DNA of 64,000 bases from Bacteroidota bacterium. Lineage in GTDB: Bacteria; Bacteroidota; Bacteroidia; Bacteroidales; VadinHA17. The DNA is taken from positions 62,001-126,000 of the forward strand of contig JADKBL010000006.1 in NCBI GenBank assembly GCA_016718875.1. The letters run 5' to 3'. The translations under genes and the position numbers were made by a program. Position 1 is the stretch's first letter. The number at the start of each line of letters is the position of its first letter. The notes below the pieces were generated by a model. It was given only the letters and a program-made list of their open reading frames with translations. It did not search any database and was not told the DNA's origin. This document shows positions 17,640 to 26,526 of this stretch, one piece after another.

Positions 17640-20570
17640 ATGAATAGAAAAATAAGCCTCATATTGTCGTTTGCCTTCGTTATAGCATCTATGGTTCTTA
17701 TATCCTGTTCAAAGGAAGAAATTGTTCTTGAAAACAGTCATTTCCGGTATGAAATTGACAAAACCGGAACCAACCTTCACTTTATTGATAAAGGCACCGG
17801 AATCGATTACCTGGCAACAGAAATGAAATCAGTCTGTGCATCAATAGTGAAGTATAAAAAGGAATATCCGGTCACTTCTGTAACAAGAAAAGGCAGTAAA
17901 CTATATCTGAGTTTCAGCGGATCTGAAGTATCAGCTGAAATTCTGATCAGAAAGCAAAAAGACAGAATAACCTTTACAGTTTCAGAACTAATAGGGGAAG
18001 CAGAATCTCTGACCTTTTTAAATATACCACTTACTCTGGAGGGCATGCCCTACGAAGCTTTTGGAGCATGTGCATTATCAATGAATCTTTTCACAAGAGT
18101 GAGGGAACTTCCGGCTCTTCAAAGCAATCTTTGGGCAACATGCTATAAGGAATTCGGTATAAAAGGTGCAGAAGTTGTAATTCTTGGATTGCCTCAGAAA
18201 GATATCCTCCATGTTATCAGGGATGTCATGTCAAAAGCCTCAGATGTTCCTTTTTCTGATAAAGGTGGTGCATGGGCCCAGCAGAACAAAGAGGGCTATG
18301 GTTCTTACCTCATGAATTTCGGTACACTAACTGAAGATTCTGTTGATGAATGGATCAAAATGTGCAGAAACCTGGGATTCAACCAAATAGATAATCACGG
18401 TGGCGGAGATTTCTTCAGGTTTGGTGATTTTGAGCTCAATAAGGAAAAATGGCCCGATGGATGGGAATCATTTAAAAGGATCAATGACAGACTGCACAAA
18501 GAAGGTATTTCAGTAATTTTCATACATATGCATTCTTCATAGACAAAAACACAAAGTATGTCACACCTGTTCCAAGCAAAGACCTGGGATATTTTACCTC
18601 TTTCACACTTGCCAAACCACTTTCCAGAACAGATTCAGAAATTACTGTAAACGAAAGCACAGGAAACATCTCTACAATTACCGGTTTTTTGTAAGGAAAC
18701 AGCCGTTCCCTGAGGATTGGTGAAGAGCTTATAGAATTTACTGATGTCACGCGCACTCCACCCTATAAATTCACCGGATGTAAAAGAGGTGCAAACCAGA
18801 CTACTGTTTCTGATCATCCGGCTGGTGAAGGTGTCTTCCACCTGAGGGAGATGTTCGGAAGGTTTGTACCCGGACCAGATACAGAACTATTCCGGGAGAT
18901 TGCCGGTCATACTGCAGAAATTGTTAACGAATGCGGCTTTGACGGCATCTACTTTGATGCAATTGACGGAAGTGATATACTTGGAGGTGAGGAATATTTC
19001 TGGTATTACGGAACAAAATTCATTTTCGAAGTTGCCAAAGCTCTCAAAAAACCGGTCGGAATGGAAATGAGCTCAATGGCTCATCACTGGTGGCATTACC
19101 GGTCACGCTGGCAGGCGTGGGACAGGCCGGTCAGAGGTTATAAAAAATTCATTGACATCCACTCGGCCGCAATTAAAACCGGAAGACTGTTTTATCCCCC
19201 AAAAATAAAATCGAATGAGAATGAACATGGCTTGTGGAGAGGCCATGAACCATTGATAACAAAATATGCATCTGCAGAAAATGGAGGTCTTCTGCTTCCG
19301 CTACATTTCGGATGGTGGGGTAACCAGACATGGAATCCACCACAGGTTGAACCAACATTTATGGATGATATTGAATATCTCTGCTGCAAAATGATCGGAA
19401 ACAATGCAGGGCTCTCAATGCTTGGAGGTGCTGATACTAAAACACTTGAAGCAAATCCGCTTTTCGCGAGGATAACTGAAAAAATCCGTCAATATGAAGA
19501 GCTAAGACATTCTGGTTATTTCAGCGACTCAATCAGGGCAAAGTTAAGGGAGACAGGAAAGGAATTCACTCTGATAAAAGGTCAGGAATGGAAAATGGAA
19601 TTTAAAGCCTGTATCATATAAGAAACATAAAGTTGCGGGACTGAATCATCCTTCAGCAAAGTGGGAAACGATCAATGATTTTGAAAAACAACCGGTTAAA
19701 GTCAGGATTGAACCATTGATGTCTGTTAAAAGATTCAATGACCCGTCAGGAGTAGTACTTGCAGACTTCGCAAAGGAAGGTGAGTTTATTCTTGCAGGAA
19801 ACGCACAGAATATTAAATCCACAATTACCAGGTCAGAAGAAAAATCACCTGATGGAACCAAAGCCGGCAATTTCAGAGCAAATACCAGCGGCATAGAATC
19901 ATCTGAAGGGCTTTGGGTAAAGATGGAAAAGATATTTGAACCCGGATTGGACATCAGTAAAAATCAGGGTATCGGAGTATGGGTAAAGGGTGACGGAAAC
20001 GGTCAGCTTCTAAATATCAGGCTTGAAAGTCCAAAACACCTTTCACATGGAGCAAGAGGTGATCATTTCATCAAAATAGATTTTACAGGATGGAAATATT
20101 TTGAGCTGGTGGAGATTGAATCATCCGAATTCAGCAACTACATCTGGCCCGACTCAGGCTTCTATGTATATGATTCATACAGGCATACAGTTCTGTTTAA
20201 CAATATTGACAAAATACAGCTTTGGTTTAATAATCTGCCGGGAGGGAAAGAATCAGGCTGTTTGGTCGGACAAATCAAAGCTCTTCCACTTGTATCCCCT
20301 GATTTGGAAAATCCATCTATAACCATCGGTGGTAAAACTCTGATAATGAATTGTCGTATGGAACCGGGTATGTACCTTGAGTTCTTTTCTGAAAATGACT
20401 GTAAACTTTATGGTCCGAAGGGCGAATTTCTGGGGGATGTTAAAACAAGCGGAACTGTTCCTGAACTGGAACCCGGCAAAAATGAGATCTTGTTCAATTG
20501 CAAAGGACCTAATAATGTAAATACGAGAGTGCAGGTGACAGTAATTTCTGAGGGGATGCCATTGATGTAA
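17640..20570 (+). CDS. Large lipoprotein with TIM-barrel glycosidase-like domain (three frameshifts)
   Basis: The restored product is about 976 residues. It starts at 17,640 with a lipoprotein signal ending SMVLISC; the upstream ATG at 17,592 gives a poor N-terminus. Frames break in homopolymers: T4 at 18,517-18,520 (one missing; restored ISVIFHTYAFFID), T6 at 18,685-18,690 (one missing; restored TITGFFVRNSRS) and A4 at 19,592-19,595 (one extra; restored EWKWNLKPVSYKK). The order is an N-terminal beta-sandwich, a TIM barrel with NQIDNHGGGDF, CGFDGIYFDAIDGSDI and MEMSSMAHHWW, and a C-terminal beta domain with jelly-roll-like FTGWKYFELVE. An aspartate in GIYFDAIDG lies where clan GH-D or GH-A enzymes keep a catalytic acid. 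The family is not recognised, so no substrate is proposed. It lies 34 bases after GH78. Confidence 0.6.
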
Positions 20571-20572
20571 GG

Positions 20573-20605
20573 ATTGCTTCGTCACGCTGACGCGTGACTC
20601 GCAAT
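20573..20605 (+). repeat. Short hairpin repeat, ATTGC...GTCACGC-TGAC-GCGTGAC...GCAAT
   Basis: Directly after the stop at 20,570 there is an inverted repeat: GTCACGC (20,581-20,587) pairs with GCGTGAC (20,592-20,598) over a four-base loop TGAC, with outer arms ATTGC and GCAAT. The structure resembles REP-like elements. No poly-T follows directly, so it may be a transcript-stabilising or dispersed element rather than a terminator. Confidence 0.5.
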
Positions 20606-20636
20606 GACTGAGTATTAATTATTATTTTATATAAAT

Positions 20637-21647
20637 ATGAAAAAATATAATGTTGGTATAATCGGTTACAGCTGGGCTGCAGGGGCTCATATTGATGCAA
20701 TAAACAAGACACAATGGGCGCAGGTAACTGCTGTATGCTCATCACGGACACTAGACCCTGCAGAATTGAGTGCAAAACATGGTGGTAAGATCAGATGCTA
20801 TACTGATCTTTCAAAAATGCTGTCAGATCCTGCACTTCATGTTATATCAATTACAAGCTATCCTGCTGAACATGCAAAACAGGCTGTTATGGCAGCCAAA
20901 GCCGGCAAACATCTTATTATTGAAAAGCCGGTTGCCCTGACATGGGAGGATTGTCTTTCGGTAAAAGAGGCTGTGGTTAAAGCCGGAGTAAAAACTTGTG
21001 TATGCTTCGAATGCCGTTACTCAAGCCAGTTTCTTACAACCAAGGCACTGATCGACACAGGAATGCTTGGAGAGATACACTACGGTGAGATAGATTACTA
21101 TCATGGAATAGGACCATGGTACGGACAATACCGATGGAACATAAAAAAAGAATCAGCAGGCAGCAGTCTTCTTTCAGCCGGCTGTCATGCACTTGATGCG
21201 TTGCTGCTATGTATGGGCACCGACGTGGAAAAGGTGAGCAGTTTCGCGGTCTCATCAAAGAACAATGATTTTGCAAAATATGAATATCCGACAACATCAG
21301 TTACACTTCTTAAATTCAAAGGTGGAAGGGTTGGGAAAGTTGCTTCTGTCATAGATTGTTTGCAGCCATATTATTTTCATGTTCATCTGGTTGGCAGTGA
21401 AGGAAGCCTGCTCGATAACAACTTCTATTCCACGAAGATGATAGGACTAAACAAGGGTAAATGGAGCGAATTGTCGATGAAGATCCTCGACTCCGGAGAT
21501 GTCTCTGACCATCCTTATCAGACACAGTTTGAGGCCTTTTTCCAGGCACTTGACGAGGGCAAGGAAATGCCACTGACAAGCCTGACAGATGCACTTCACA
21601 CACATGAGGTTATATTCAAAGCTGACTTGGATTCAGCTTCTAATTAA
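20637..21647 (+). CDS. Gfo/Idh/MocA family NAD(P)-dependent oxidoreductase
   Basis: 336 residues with no signal, so probably cytoplasmic. The N-terminal Rossmann fold starts MKKYNVGIIGYSWAAGAH, in which the usual GxGxxG glycines are partly replaced by tyrosine and serine. AGKHLIIEKPVAL is the family motif that carries the catalytic lysine (EKP). A second alpha/beta domain has GLLD-like SLLDNNFYST and GCHALDALLLCMG with the conserved histidine. These enzymes oxidise or reduce sugars and inositols. The gene follows the TIM-barrel lipoprotein across a hairpin-containing gap and is followed after ten bases by another lipoprotein. The changed nucleotide loop is unusual, but similar changes occur in bona fide members, so the family call is firm and the substrate is not known. 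Confidence 0.85.
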   Translation: MKKYNVGIIGYSWAAGAHIDAINKTQWAQVTAVCSSRTLDPAELSAKHGGKIRCYTDLSKMLSDPALHVISITSYPAEHAKQAVMAAKAGKHLIIEKPVALTWEDCLSVKEAVVKAGVKTCVCFECRYSSQFLTTKALIDTGMLGEIHYGEIDYYHGIGPWYGQYRWNIKKESAGSSLLSAGCHALDALLLCMGTDVEKVSSFAVSSKNNDFAKYEYPTTSVTLLKFKGGRVGKVASVIDCLQPYYFHVHLVGSEGSLLDNNFYSTKMIGLNKGKWSELSMKILDSGDVSDHPYQTQFEAFFQALDEGKEMPLTSLTDALHTHEVIFKADLDSASN

Positions 21648-21657
21648 TCAAAATATT

Positions 21658-22848
21658 ATGAAAAGATTACTACTGGTTATAATACCATTCTGTCTGCTAC
21701 TCTCCTGCCGGAATGAGAGTATTGAAAATTCAAAAAAGCAGATTCCTGTTCTTGCCTGGTACAGTATTCCCCATACTCAGACTACACTTGCCAGATACCT
21801 CGAATTAAAGGAAGCCGGGTTTACCCATAATCTCAGCTTTTTTCCCGATGCGGAAACAATGAAGGCAGCTTTCGATACGGCTCAGGTTGCCGGAATAAAA
21901 ATGATAGCATACTGCCCGGAACTTAAAAGCAAACCAGAGGAAACTGTAACTAAGTTTATGAACCATCCTGCCCTGGCTGCATATATGCTTCGTGATGAAC
22001 CTAACAGAAGAGACTTCCCGGAATTGGGTGATTGGGCAAAGAAAATAATGTCAGTTGATACCGGGCATTTCTGTTATCTGAATCTCTTTCCAAATTATGC
22101 TTCAGAAGAGCAATTGGGCACAAAAACATACAAAGAGCATGTTGATCTTTTTATTGAGGAGGTTCCCATACAGGTTCTCTCTTTTGACCATTACCCGGTT
22201 TTAGGTGATTCTCTGAGGCCTGAATGGTATGAAAATCTTGAGATATTCTCAGCAGCAGCCAGAAACGCTGGCAAACCATTCTGGGCTTTTGCCCTGTCAG
22301 TCGCTCATGGTCCCTACCCTATTCCTGAAGTATCACACATGAGACTACAGGTTTACAGTGACCTTGCCTATGGAGCCCAGGGAATTGAATATTTTACCTA
22401 CTGGACACCTTATGATACAGCATGGAAATTCAATAATGCGCCAATTTCTCTTGAAGGTAATAGGACTGAATCGTATGACAGGGTGAAAAAGGTAAATGAG
22501 GAGATAAAAAAGCTCTCATATGTTTTTCTTGGTGCAAAGGTAGTTACTCTCGGACATACAGGGGAACAGATTCCGGCAGGTACAAAAAGGATTGGAGAGC
22601 TTCCTGAACCTGTAAAAAAGATCAGTACAGAAGGAACAGGTGCAGTTGTTTCAGTTATGCAGAATGGCATAAACAATTATCTGGTAATTGTAAACCGCGA
22701 TTTTCTGAAACCAATGAAACTTACAACAGAATTTAAACCAGGCGTTTACACGATCAGCAAAGACGGATCAAAGACAAAAGCAGGCACAGAATTGAATACT
22801 ATTGATGTTGAGCCGGGTGATGTTGCTATATTTAACTGGAAAAAATAA
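21658..22848 (+). CDS. TIM-barrel glycosidase-like lipoprotein
   Basis: 396 residues, starting at ATG 21,658 with a lipoprotein signal MKRLLLVIIPFCLLLSC; an ATG further upstream (21,589) overlaps the previous gene and gives no signal. The core looks like a (beta/alpha)8 barrel: VLAWYSIPHTQTTL, KMIAYCPELKS, AYMLRDEPNRRDFPE (RDEP, a candidate acid E), VLSFDHYPVLGD, FWAFALSVAHGP and YGAQGIEYFTYWTPYD (QG..YFTYW, typical of clan GH-A strand 7-8). A small beta-sandwich (about 300-396) with VVSVMQNGINNYLVIVNRDF closes the chain. This resembles GH42-like and related enzymes, but no nucleophile can be confirmed. It sits between two Gfo/Idh/MocA genes in one plus-strand operon. Confidence 0.62.
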   Translation: MKRLLLVIIPFCLLLSCRNESIENSKKQIPVLAWYSIPHTQTTLARYLELKEAGFTHNLSFFPDAETMKAAFDTAQVAGIKMIAYCPELKSKPEETVTKFMNHPALAAYMLRDEPNRRDFPELGDWAKKIMSVDTGHFCYLNLFPNYASEEQLGTKTYKEHVDLFIEEVPIQVLSFDHYPVLGDSLRPEWYENLEIFSAAARNAGKPFWAFALSVAHGPYPIPEVSHMRLQVYSDLAYGAQGIEYFTYWTPYDTAWKFNNAPISLEGNRTESYDRVKKVNEEIKKLSYVFLGAKVVTLGHTGEQIPAGTKRIGELPEPVKKISTEGTGAVVSVMQNGINNYLVIVNRDFLKPMKLTTEFKPGVYTISKDGSKTKAGTELNTIDVEPGDVAIFNWKK

Positions 22849-22872
22849 CTTTAAAACTAAAAACAACCACAT

Positions 22873-24141
22873 ATGAAAAGAAGAGACTTTTTACAGAGTA
22901 CAGCAGCACTTTCGGCTGTTACAATTCTGAGTCCAAAAACCGCTTTCGGCACACAGGCAAACTCAGCAGTCAGAATGGGGATCATAGGTTGTGGCGGACG
23001 CGGCACTACAGTTATCAGGTCAATGTCTGAACACACGAATATAAACATTATTGCAATGGCTGATCTTTTCAGCGACAAGCTCGATGCTGCAAAAATATTG
23101 CTTGATGAGCAGAATAAAAAGAAAGGTTTTGCTGCTATCCAGAAACAAAATACCTATACCGGTTCAAAATGTTACCAACAGCTTCTGGCCAACAAGGATA
23201 TCGATGCAGTCCTTATTTCCTCTCCTGCTTATACCCATGCAGATTATTTTGAGGCTGCAGCACAGGCAGGAAAGCATATCTATTGTGAAAAACCTGCAGC
23301 ACCAGATGTTGCAGGATGCCGCAAGGTTGAGCATGTTGGTAATGTTTATAACGGAAAACTGAGCATGGTCATCGGATTTCAGATCAGACACGCGACACCA
23401 TATGTGCAGATGGTTGAAAGAATACAAAAGGGTGATATAGGTGAAGTGCTAAATGTTCATCTCTGCTATCTTGCAACAAGACTTGATCCCAAAGATACAA
23501 AAGGCATGTCATGGGATGAGATCAGAATAAGGAACCAGTATCATTTTCATGCACTTTCAGGCGGTACAATGCTCGATCAGGCAATTCATATGATTGATGT
23601 GTGTAACTGGGCAATACAGAAGGTTCCTTTGAATGCCATAGGCATAGGAGGAAAAGATGCATCACAGACATTTGGTGATACCTGGAAACATTTCCAGGTT
23701 GTTTACCAGTACCCCGGAATCAACGTAAGTGTACATGCTGTTCAGTTCGGAACAAGCTTTGGTGATGTCTGTGCAAAATTCATTGGCACAAAAGGGACAG
23801 CAGAAGCTCATTATTCGGGAGGTGTCTATATTAGCGGTGACAAGCCATGGGATTCAGGTATTCCAAAAGCCGGTGCTCCCCCATTAACAGCAGAACAGAG
23901 AAACTCAGGTGCTTTTCAGTCGGCCCTGCAGGACGCTGATCCTAACAAGGAGATTGCATTTATAAATAGCATTCAATCAGGTAATTATCTCAACCAGGCG
24001 CGGTCAGGAGCCGAGTCTGCACTGACAGCAATTCTTGGAAGAGAAGCTGCAATAACAGGAGAAAGAATCGGATGGGATGAACTCAGAAATTCCAATATGA
24101 GGCTCGATCCAATGTTAAATCTTTCACAGTTTGACAGATGA
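22873..24141 (+). CDS. Secreted Gfo/Idh/MocA oxidoreductase with Tat signal
   Basis: The 422-residue product begins MKRRDFLQSTAALSAVTIL, a Tat signal with the twin-arginine RRDFL pattern, as in many periplasmic Gfo/Idh/MocA proteins that fold with bound NAD(H). The Rossmann motif MGIIGCGGRGTTVIRS is normal (GCGGRG), in contrast with the cytoplasmic paralogue upstream. AGKHIYCEKPAAPDV carries the EKP lysine, and GGTMLDQAIHMIDVCNW the conserved histidine pair of the second domain. Products of this kind act on sugars or sugar-derived glycosides released by the neighbouring enzymes; the substrate is not visible. The stop TGA is overlapped by an ATG at 24,138 that opens a short unrelated frame, not a gene. 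Confidence 0.85.
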   Translation: MKRRDFLQSTAALSAVTILSPKTAFGTQANSAVRMGIIGCGGRGTTVIRSMSEHTNINIIAMADLFSDKLDAAKILLDEQNKKKGFAAIQKQNTYTGSKCYQQLLANKDIDAVLISSPAYTHADYFEAAAQAGKHIYCEKPAAPDVAGCRKVEHVGNVYNGKLSMVIGFQIRHATPYVQMVERIQKGDIGEVLNVHLCYLATRLDPKDTKGMSWDEIRIRNQYHFHALSGGTMLDQAIHMIDVCNWAIQKVPLNAIGIGGKDASQTFGDTWKHFQVVYQYPGINVSVHAVQFGTSFGDVCAKFIGTKGTAEAHYSGGVYISGDKPWDSGIPKAGAPPLTAEQRNSGAFQSALQDADPNKEIAFINSIQSGNYLNQARSGAESALTAILGREAAITGERIGWDELRNSNMRLDPMLNLSQFDR

Positions 24142-24170
24142 CGCTTGGTACCAGTAACAATAACTTAATC

Positions 24171-24208
24171 TATTACACCACCACCACGGACCACCACAGA
24201 GAACTCAG
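24171..24208 (+). repeat. ACCACAGAGAACTC-type dispersed repeat (copy 2), overlapping a gene's 5' end
   Basis: The sequence ACACCACCACCACGGACC, then ACCACAGAGAACTCAGG, matches the ACCACAGAGAACAC element near 6,278. It abuts the UroD-like gene and appears to supply its first in-frame codons without a start codon. Confidence 0.5.
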
Positions 24209-24259
24209 GATTTCATTAACGGTCTTTCGGTTGACAGACCACCTTTCCACCCTATTCTC

Positions 24260-25195
24260 ATGAGGCTGGCAGCAAAATATGCAGGAATTAAGTATAAAGA
24301 TTTCTGTCTCGACTATCATAAGAAGGTTGAAGCTAATCTGCGCTGCGCAACTGACTTCGGCTATGACTGGGTTAATGTGATGTCAGATCCCTATGCAGAA
24401 GCCTCTGCATATGGTACCGGACTAACTTATCCTGAAAATAACCTGCCTCAAGTTACTGCCTGGCTTATAAATGAGATTGATGATATCGACAAGATCAGGC
24501 TTCTTAATGTGGAAGATAATTTCAGAATGAAGGCCAGGGTGGATGAGGTTTGGGAATTCAGTAAACTTGTCGGGAATACTCAGTTCATTTGCGGATGGGT
24601 TGAGGGACCTCTGGCAGAGTATTGCGATTTAAGGGATGTATCGCCGGCATGTATGGATATGTATGAAAATCCTGAAAAACTTAAAAAGGCCCTGAGTATT
24701 ATAACTGAAAATGCAATGATATTTGCAGAAGCACAGGTAAAGGCAGGTGCTCATTGTATAGGAATGGGTGATGCTGTCTGTTCTCTAATTTCCCCTGATC
24801 TTTATCAGGAATTCGTCTTCCCTCTCGAAAAAGAGATTGTGGATCATATTCATTCTCTTGGAGCCATGGTAAAACTTCATATCTGTGGTAACACCTCAGG
24901 AATTTTACAGGATATGGTAATGACAGGTGCAGATATTGTTGATATTGATCATCTTGCCGGCTCAATGGCTGAATATATTGATCTCTTCCCTGCAAAGCAA
25001 GTTCCCTTGAGTAACAGCGATCCGGTATCAGTTATTATGAATGGAAACAGCAAGTCGATTGAAGATAGTGTCAGAAAATGTTTTTCCGACACAAAGAGAA
25101 GAGGAATTGTTTCAGCAGGCTGCGAGGTTCCGCCTGACACATCAGTTGAAAACATGCTTTCTTATATGAAAGCTGCCCATGGCTTAGCTTTTTGA
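24260..25195 (+). CDS. UroD-superfamily, MtaA/CmuA-like methyltransferase (5' end disturbed)
   Basis: The first ATG is at 24,260, but the reading frame is open upstream and continues to resemble family N-termini: from 24,197 it reads QRTQDFINGLSVDRPPFHPI, which aligns with the usual first ~20 residues of UroD-like proteins (NG-x-x-VDRPP). No ATG, GTG or TTG lies in that part; a dispersed repeat occupies the position of the expected start. The body has FICGWVEGPLAE, GMGDAVCSLISP and the HICGNTSG motif, and SAGCEVPPDTS. In MtaA/CmuA-type members the H-x-C...C residues bind Zn for methyl transfer from a corrinoid to a thiol; here H and C are both present. Cytoplasmic. Role in this sugar cluster is unclear; removal of sugar methyl groups is conceivable but not shown. 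The 3' end overlaps the convergent MFS gene by 12 bases. Confidence 0.7.
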   Translation: MRLAAKYAGIKYKDFCLDYHKKVEANLRCATDFGYDWVNVMSDPYAEASAYGTGLTYPENNLPQVTAWLINEIDDIDKIRLLNVEDNFRMKARVDEVWEFSKLVGNTQFICGWVEGPLAEYCDLRDVSPACMDMYENPEKLKKALSIITENAMIFAEAQVKAGAHCIGMGDAVCSLISPDLYQEFVFPLEKEIVDHIHSLGAMVKLHICGNTSGILQDMVMTGADIVDIDHLAGSMAEYIDLFPAKQVPLSNSDPVSVIMNGNSKSIEDSVRKCFSDTKRRGIVSAGCEVPPDTSVENMLSYMKAAHGLAF

Positions 25196-26398
25196 GATCT
25201 TAGGAAGGAACGATATAATAACTGCACCGGTAAGAGCAACACATATCAGGATAATAAATCCAGGTGAATATGATGATGCAGAGTCGTACAATCTTCCGAC
25301 CAGCATCGGGAACATAGACTCTGCCACACCGTCAGCAACAAGAATAATTCCCATTGTGCGGCCAAGAGCCCTTATGCCAAAAAGATCTCCGGCCATAAGC
25401 GGTATAATCATATAATCTCCTCCAAGCCCGATGCCAAAAATAACTGCAAAAATGTATATCCTGCCGGGAAAATCAGGTAAAAGCAGCAGTGGAATAGCAG
25501 AAGCTACGATTAGATAGATAAGCAGCATAACATACTTACGATGGAAAAGGTCAGCAAGCCATCCCATCAGCAATCGTCCTGCAAGACTCGACAAAAGGAC
25601 AAAAGACATAACATTTGCAGCTTCAGCCTGAGAAAAGTTTATATCTCTCAGATACAACTTCAGATGCTGACCTACTCCTCCAACAGCTCCGATGGAACAC
25701 ATACTTCCTAAAGCAAGCAGATAGAAATTCCGATCCCTGAGAATGCTTCTGATTGGTATAGTATCATCTTTTTTCCCAGGTTCAACTGCTTTTACTGAAG
25801 CACCCTTAATAAAATAGACCATTGGCAGGGCAAAAAGTATTATCAGAACTCCAAGCGAAGCCAGGGCATTATGCCAGCCGATGTTTTTTTCCAGTCCTGC
25901 TGCAATCTGAGGGACCAAAGCACCTCCGGTTCCGATTCCCAGATATGCAATCCCCATTGCCTTGCCCCTGTTTTTGTCAAACCATCGTGATATTATAACC
26001 TGGCAGGGAAGTGGTCCGCCGCATACATATCCAAGTGCATTGAAAACATAAAAAAGGTAGAACATTGCCAGGTTATCGGAAAAGCTCAAACCAATTAGAG
26101 CAACTCCCATCATAAGAACTCCTGAAAGCATTAGCCTTCTCGGACCATATTTGTCTATCATCCAGCCGGCTACAAATCCGAACAACGGACCTACGATCAG
26201 CTTGCCTATTGCATTACCTGATGTAACGATAGTCCTTGACCAGCCGTATTCTTTTACCATAAAGTCATAAAAGAATGGCAAACCATAATATGCAAAACCA
26301 ACAATACCAAATAGTGACAGGAAGGCTGTTGCCACAATATATGGCTGGCTGCTTTTCTTCTGAAGGGTTACCGGATCGGTTTCGTAGAAAAATGACAT
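25184..26398 (-). CDS. MFS transporter, monocarboxylate/OFA-like
   Basis: About 404 residues with 12 predicted membrane helices. The frame also extends upstream to a TTG at 26,428, but the ATG at 26,398 follows a -7 element at 26,426-26,433 (TAAATTTG on the minus strand) at a normal distance and was preferred. The MFS A-like loop reads GWMIDKYGPRRLMLSG, with D-x-x-G-R-R between helices 2 and 3; the second repeat has GWLADLFHRKYVM. GFAYYGLPFFYDFMVKEYGWSRT is the usual start of OFA-type members, which carry organic acids. The actual substrate is unknown. It is the last gene of the carbohydrate island and convergent with the UroD-like gene. Confidence 0.82.
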   Translation of the reverse strand: MSFFYETDPVTLQKKSSQPYIVATAFLSLFGIVGFAYYGLPFFYDFMVKEYGWSRTIVTSGNAIGKLIVGPLFGFVAGWMIDKYGPRRLMLSGVLMMGVALIGLSFSDNLAMFYLFYVFNALGYVCGGPLPCQVIISRWFDKNRGKAMGIAYLGIGTGGALVPQIAAGLEKNIGWHNALASLGVLIILFALPMVYFIKGASVKAVEPGKKDDTIPIRSILRDRNFYLLALGSMCSIGAVGGVGQHLKLYLRDINFSQAEAANVMSFVLLSSLAGRLLMGWLADLFHRKYVMLLIYLIVASAIPLLLLPDFPGRIYIFAVIFGIGLGGDYMIIPLMAGDLFGIRALGRTMGIILVADGVAESMFPMLVGRLYDSASSYSPGFIILICVALTGAVIISFLPKISKS

Positions 26399-26425
26399 TC
26401 TGAATATTTTTTGGATTGACAGTAA

Positions 26426-26433
26426 CAAATTTA
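26426..26433 (-). promoter_or_regulatory. Bacteroidetes-type -7 element (TAAATTTG) for the MFS gene
   Basis: The reverse strand shows TAAATTTG, matching TAnnTTTG. No clear -33 TTTG lies 19 bases upstream. The distance to the ATG at 26,398 supports that start. Confidence 0.4.
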
Positions 26434-26500
26434 ACTTTAAATTGATATCAAGGTATTGGCTGAAAAATAAAAGTTCGGCTTTATGCGATGTTTTTTTTGA

Positions 26501-26508
26501 TAACTTTG
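26501..26508 (+). promoter_or_regulatory. Bacteroidetes-type -7 element (TAACTTTG) for the SIS gene
   Basis: TAACTTTG matches TAnnTTTG; it lies 19-25 bases before the two candidate ATGs (26,527 and 26,533), which argues against the earlier in-frame ATG at 26,488. No good -33 is visible. Confidence 0.4.
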
Positions 26509-26526
26509 GAAAAGTTTATTTATGAG

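Noticed and set aside
24138..24259. Short frame starting ATG 24,138, overlapping the Gfo/Idh/MocA stop
   Set aside because: It encodes no recognisable protein, runs through a repeat and stops inside the next gene's frame.
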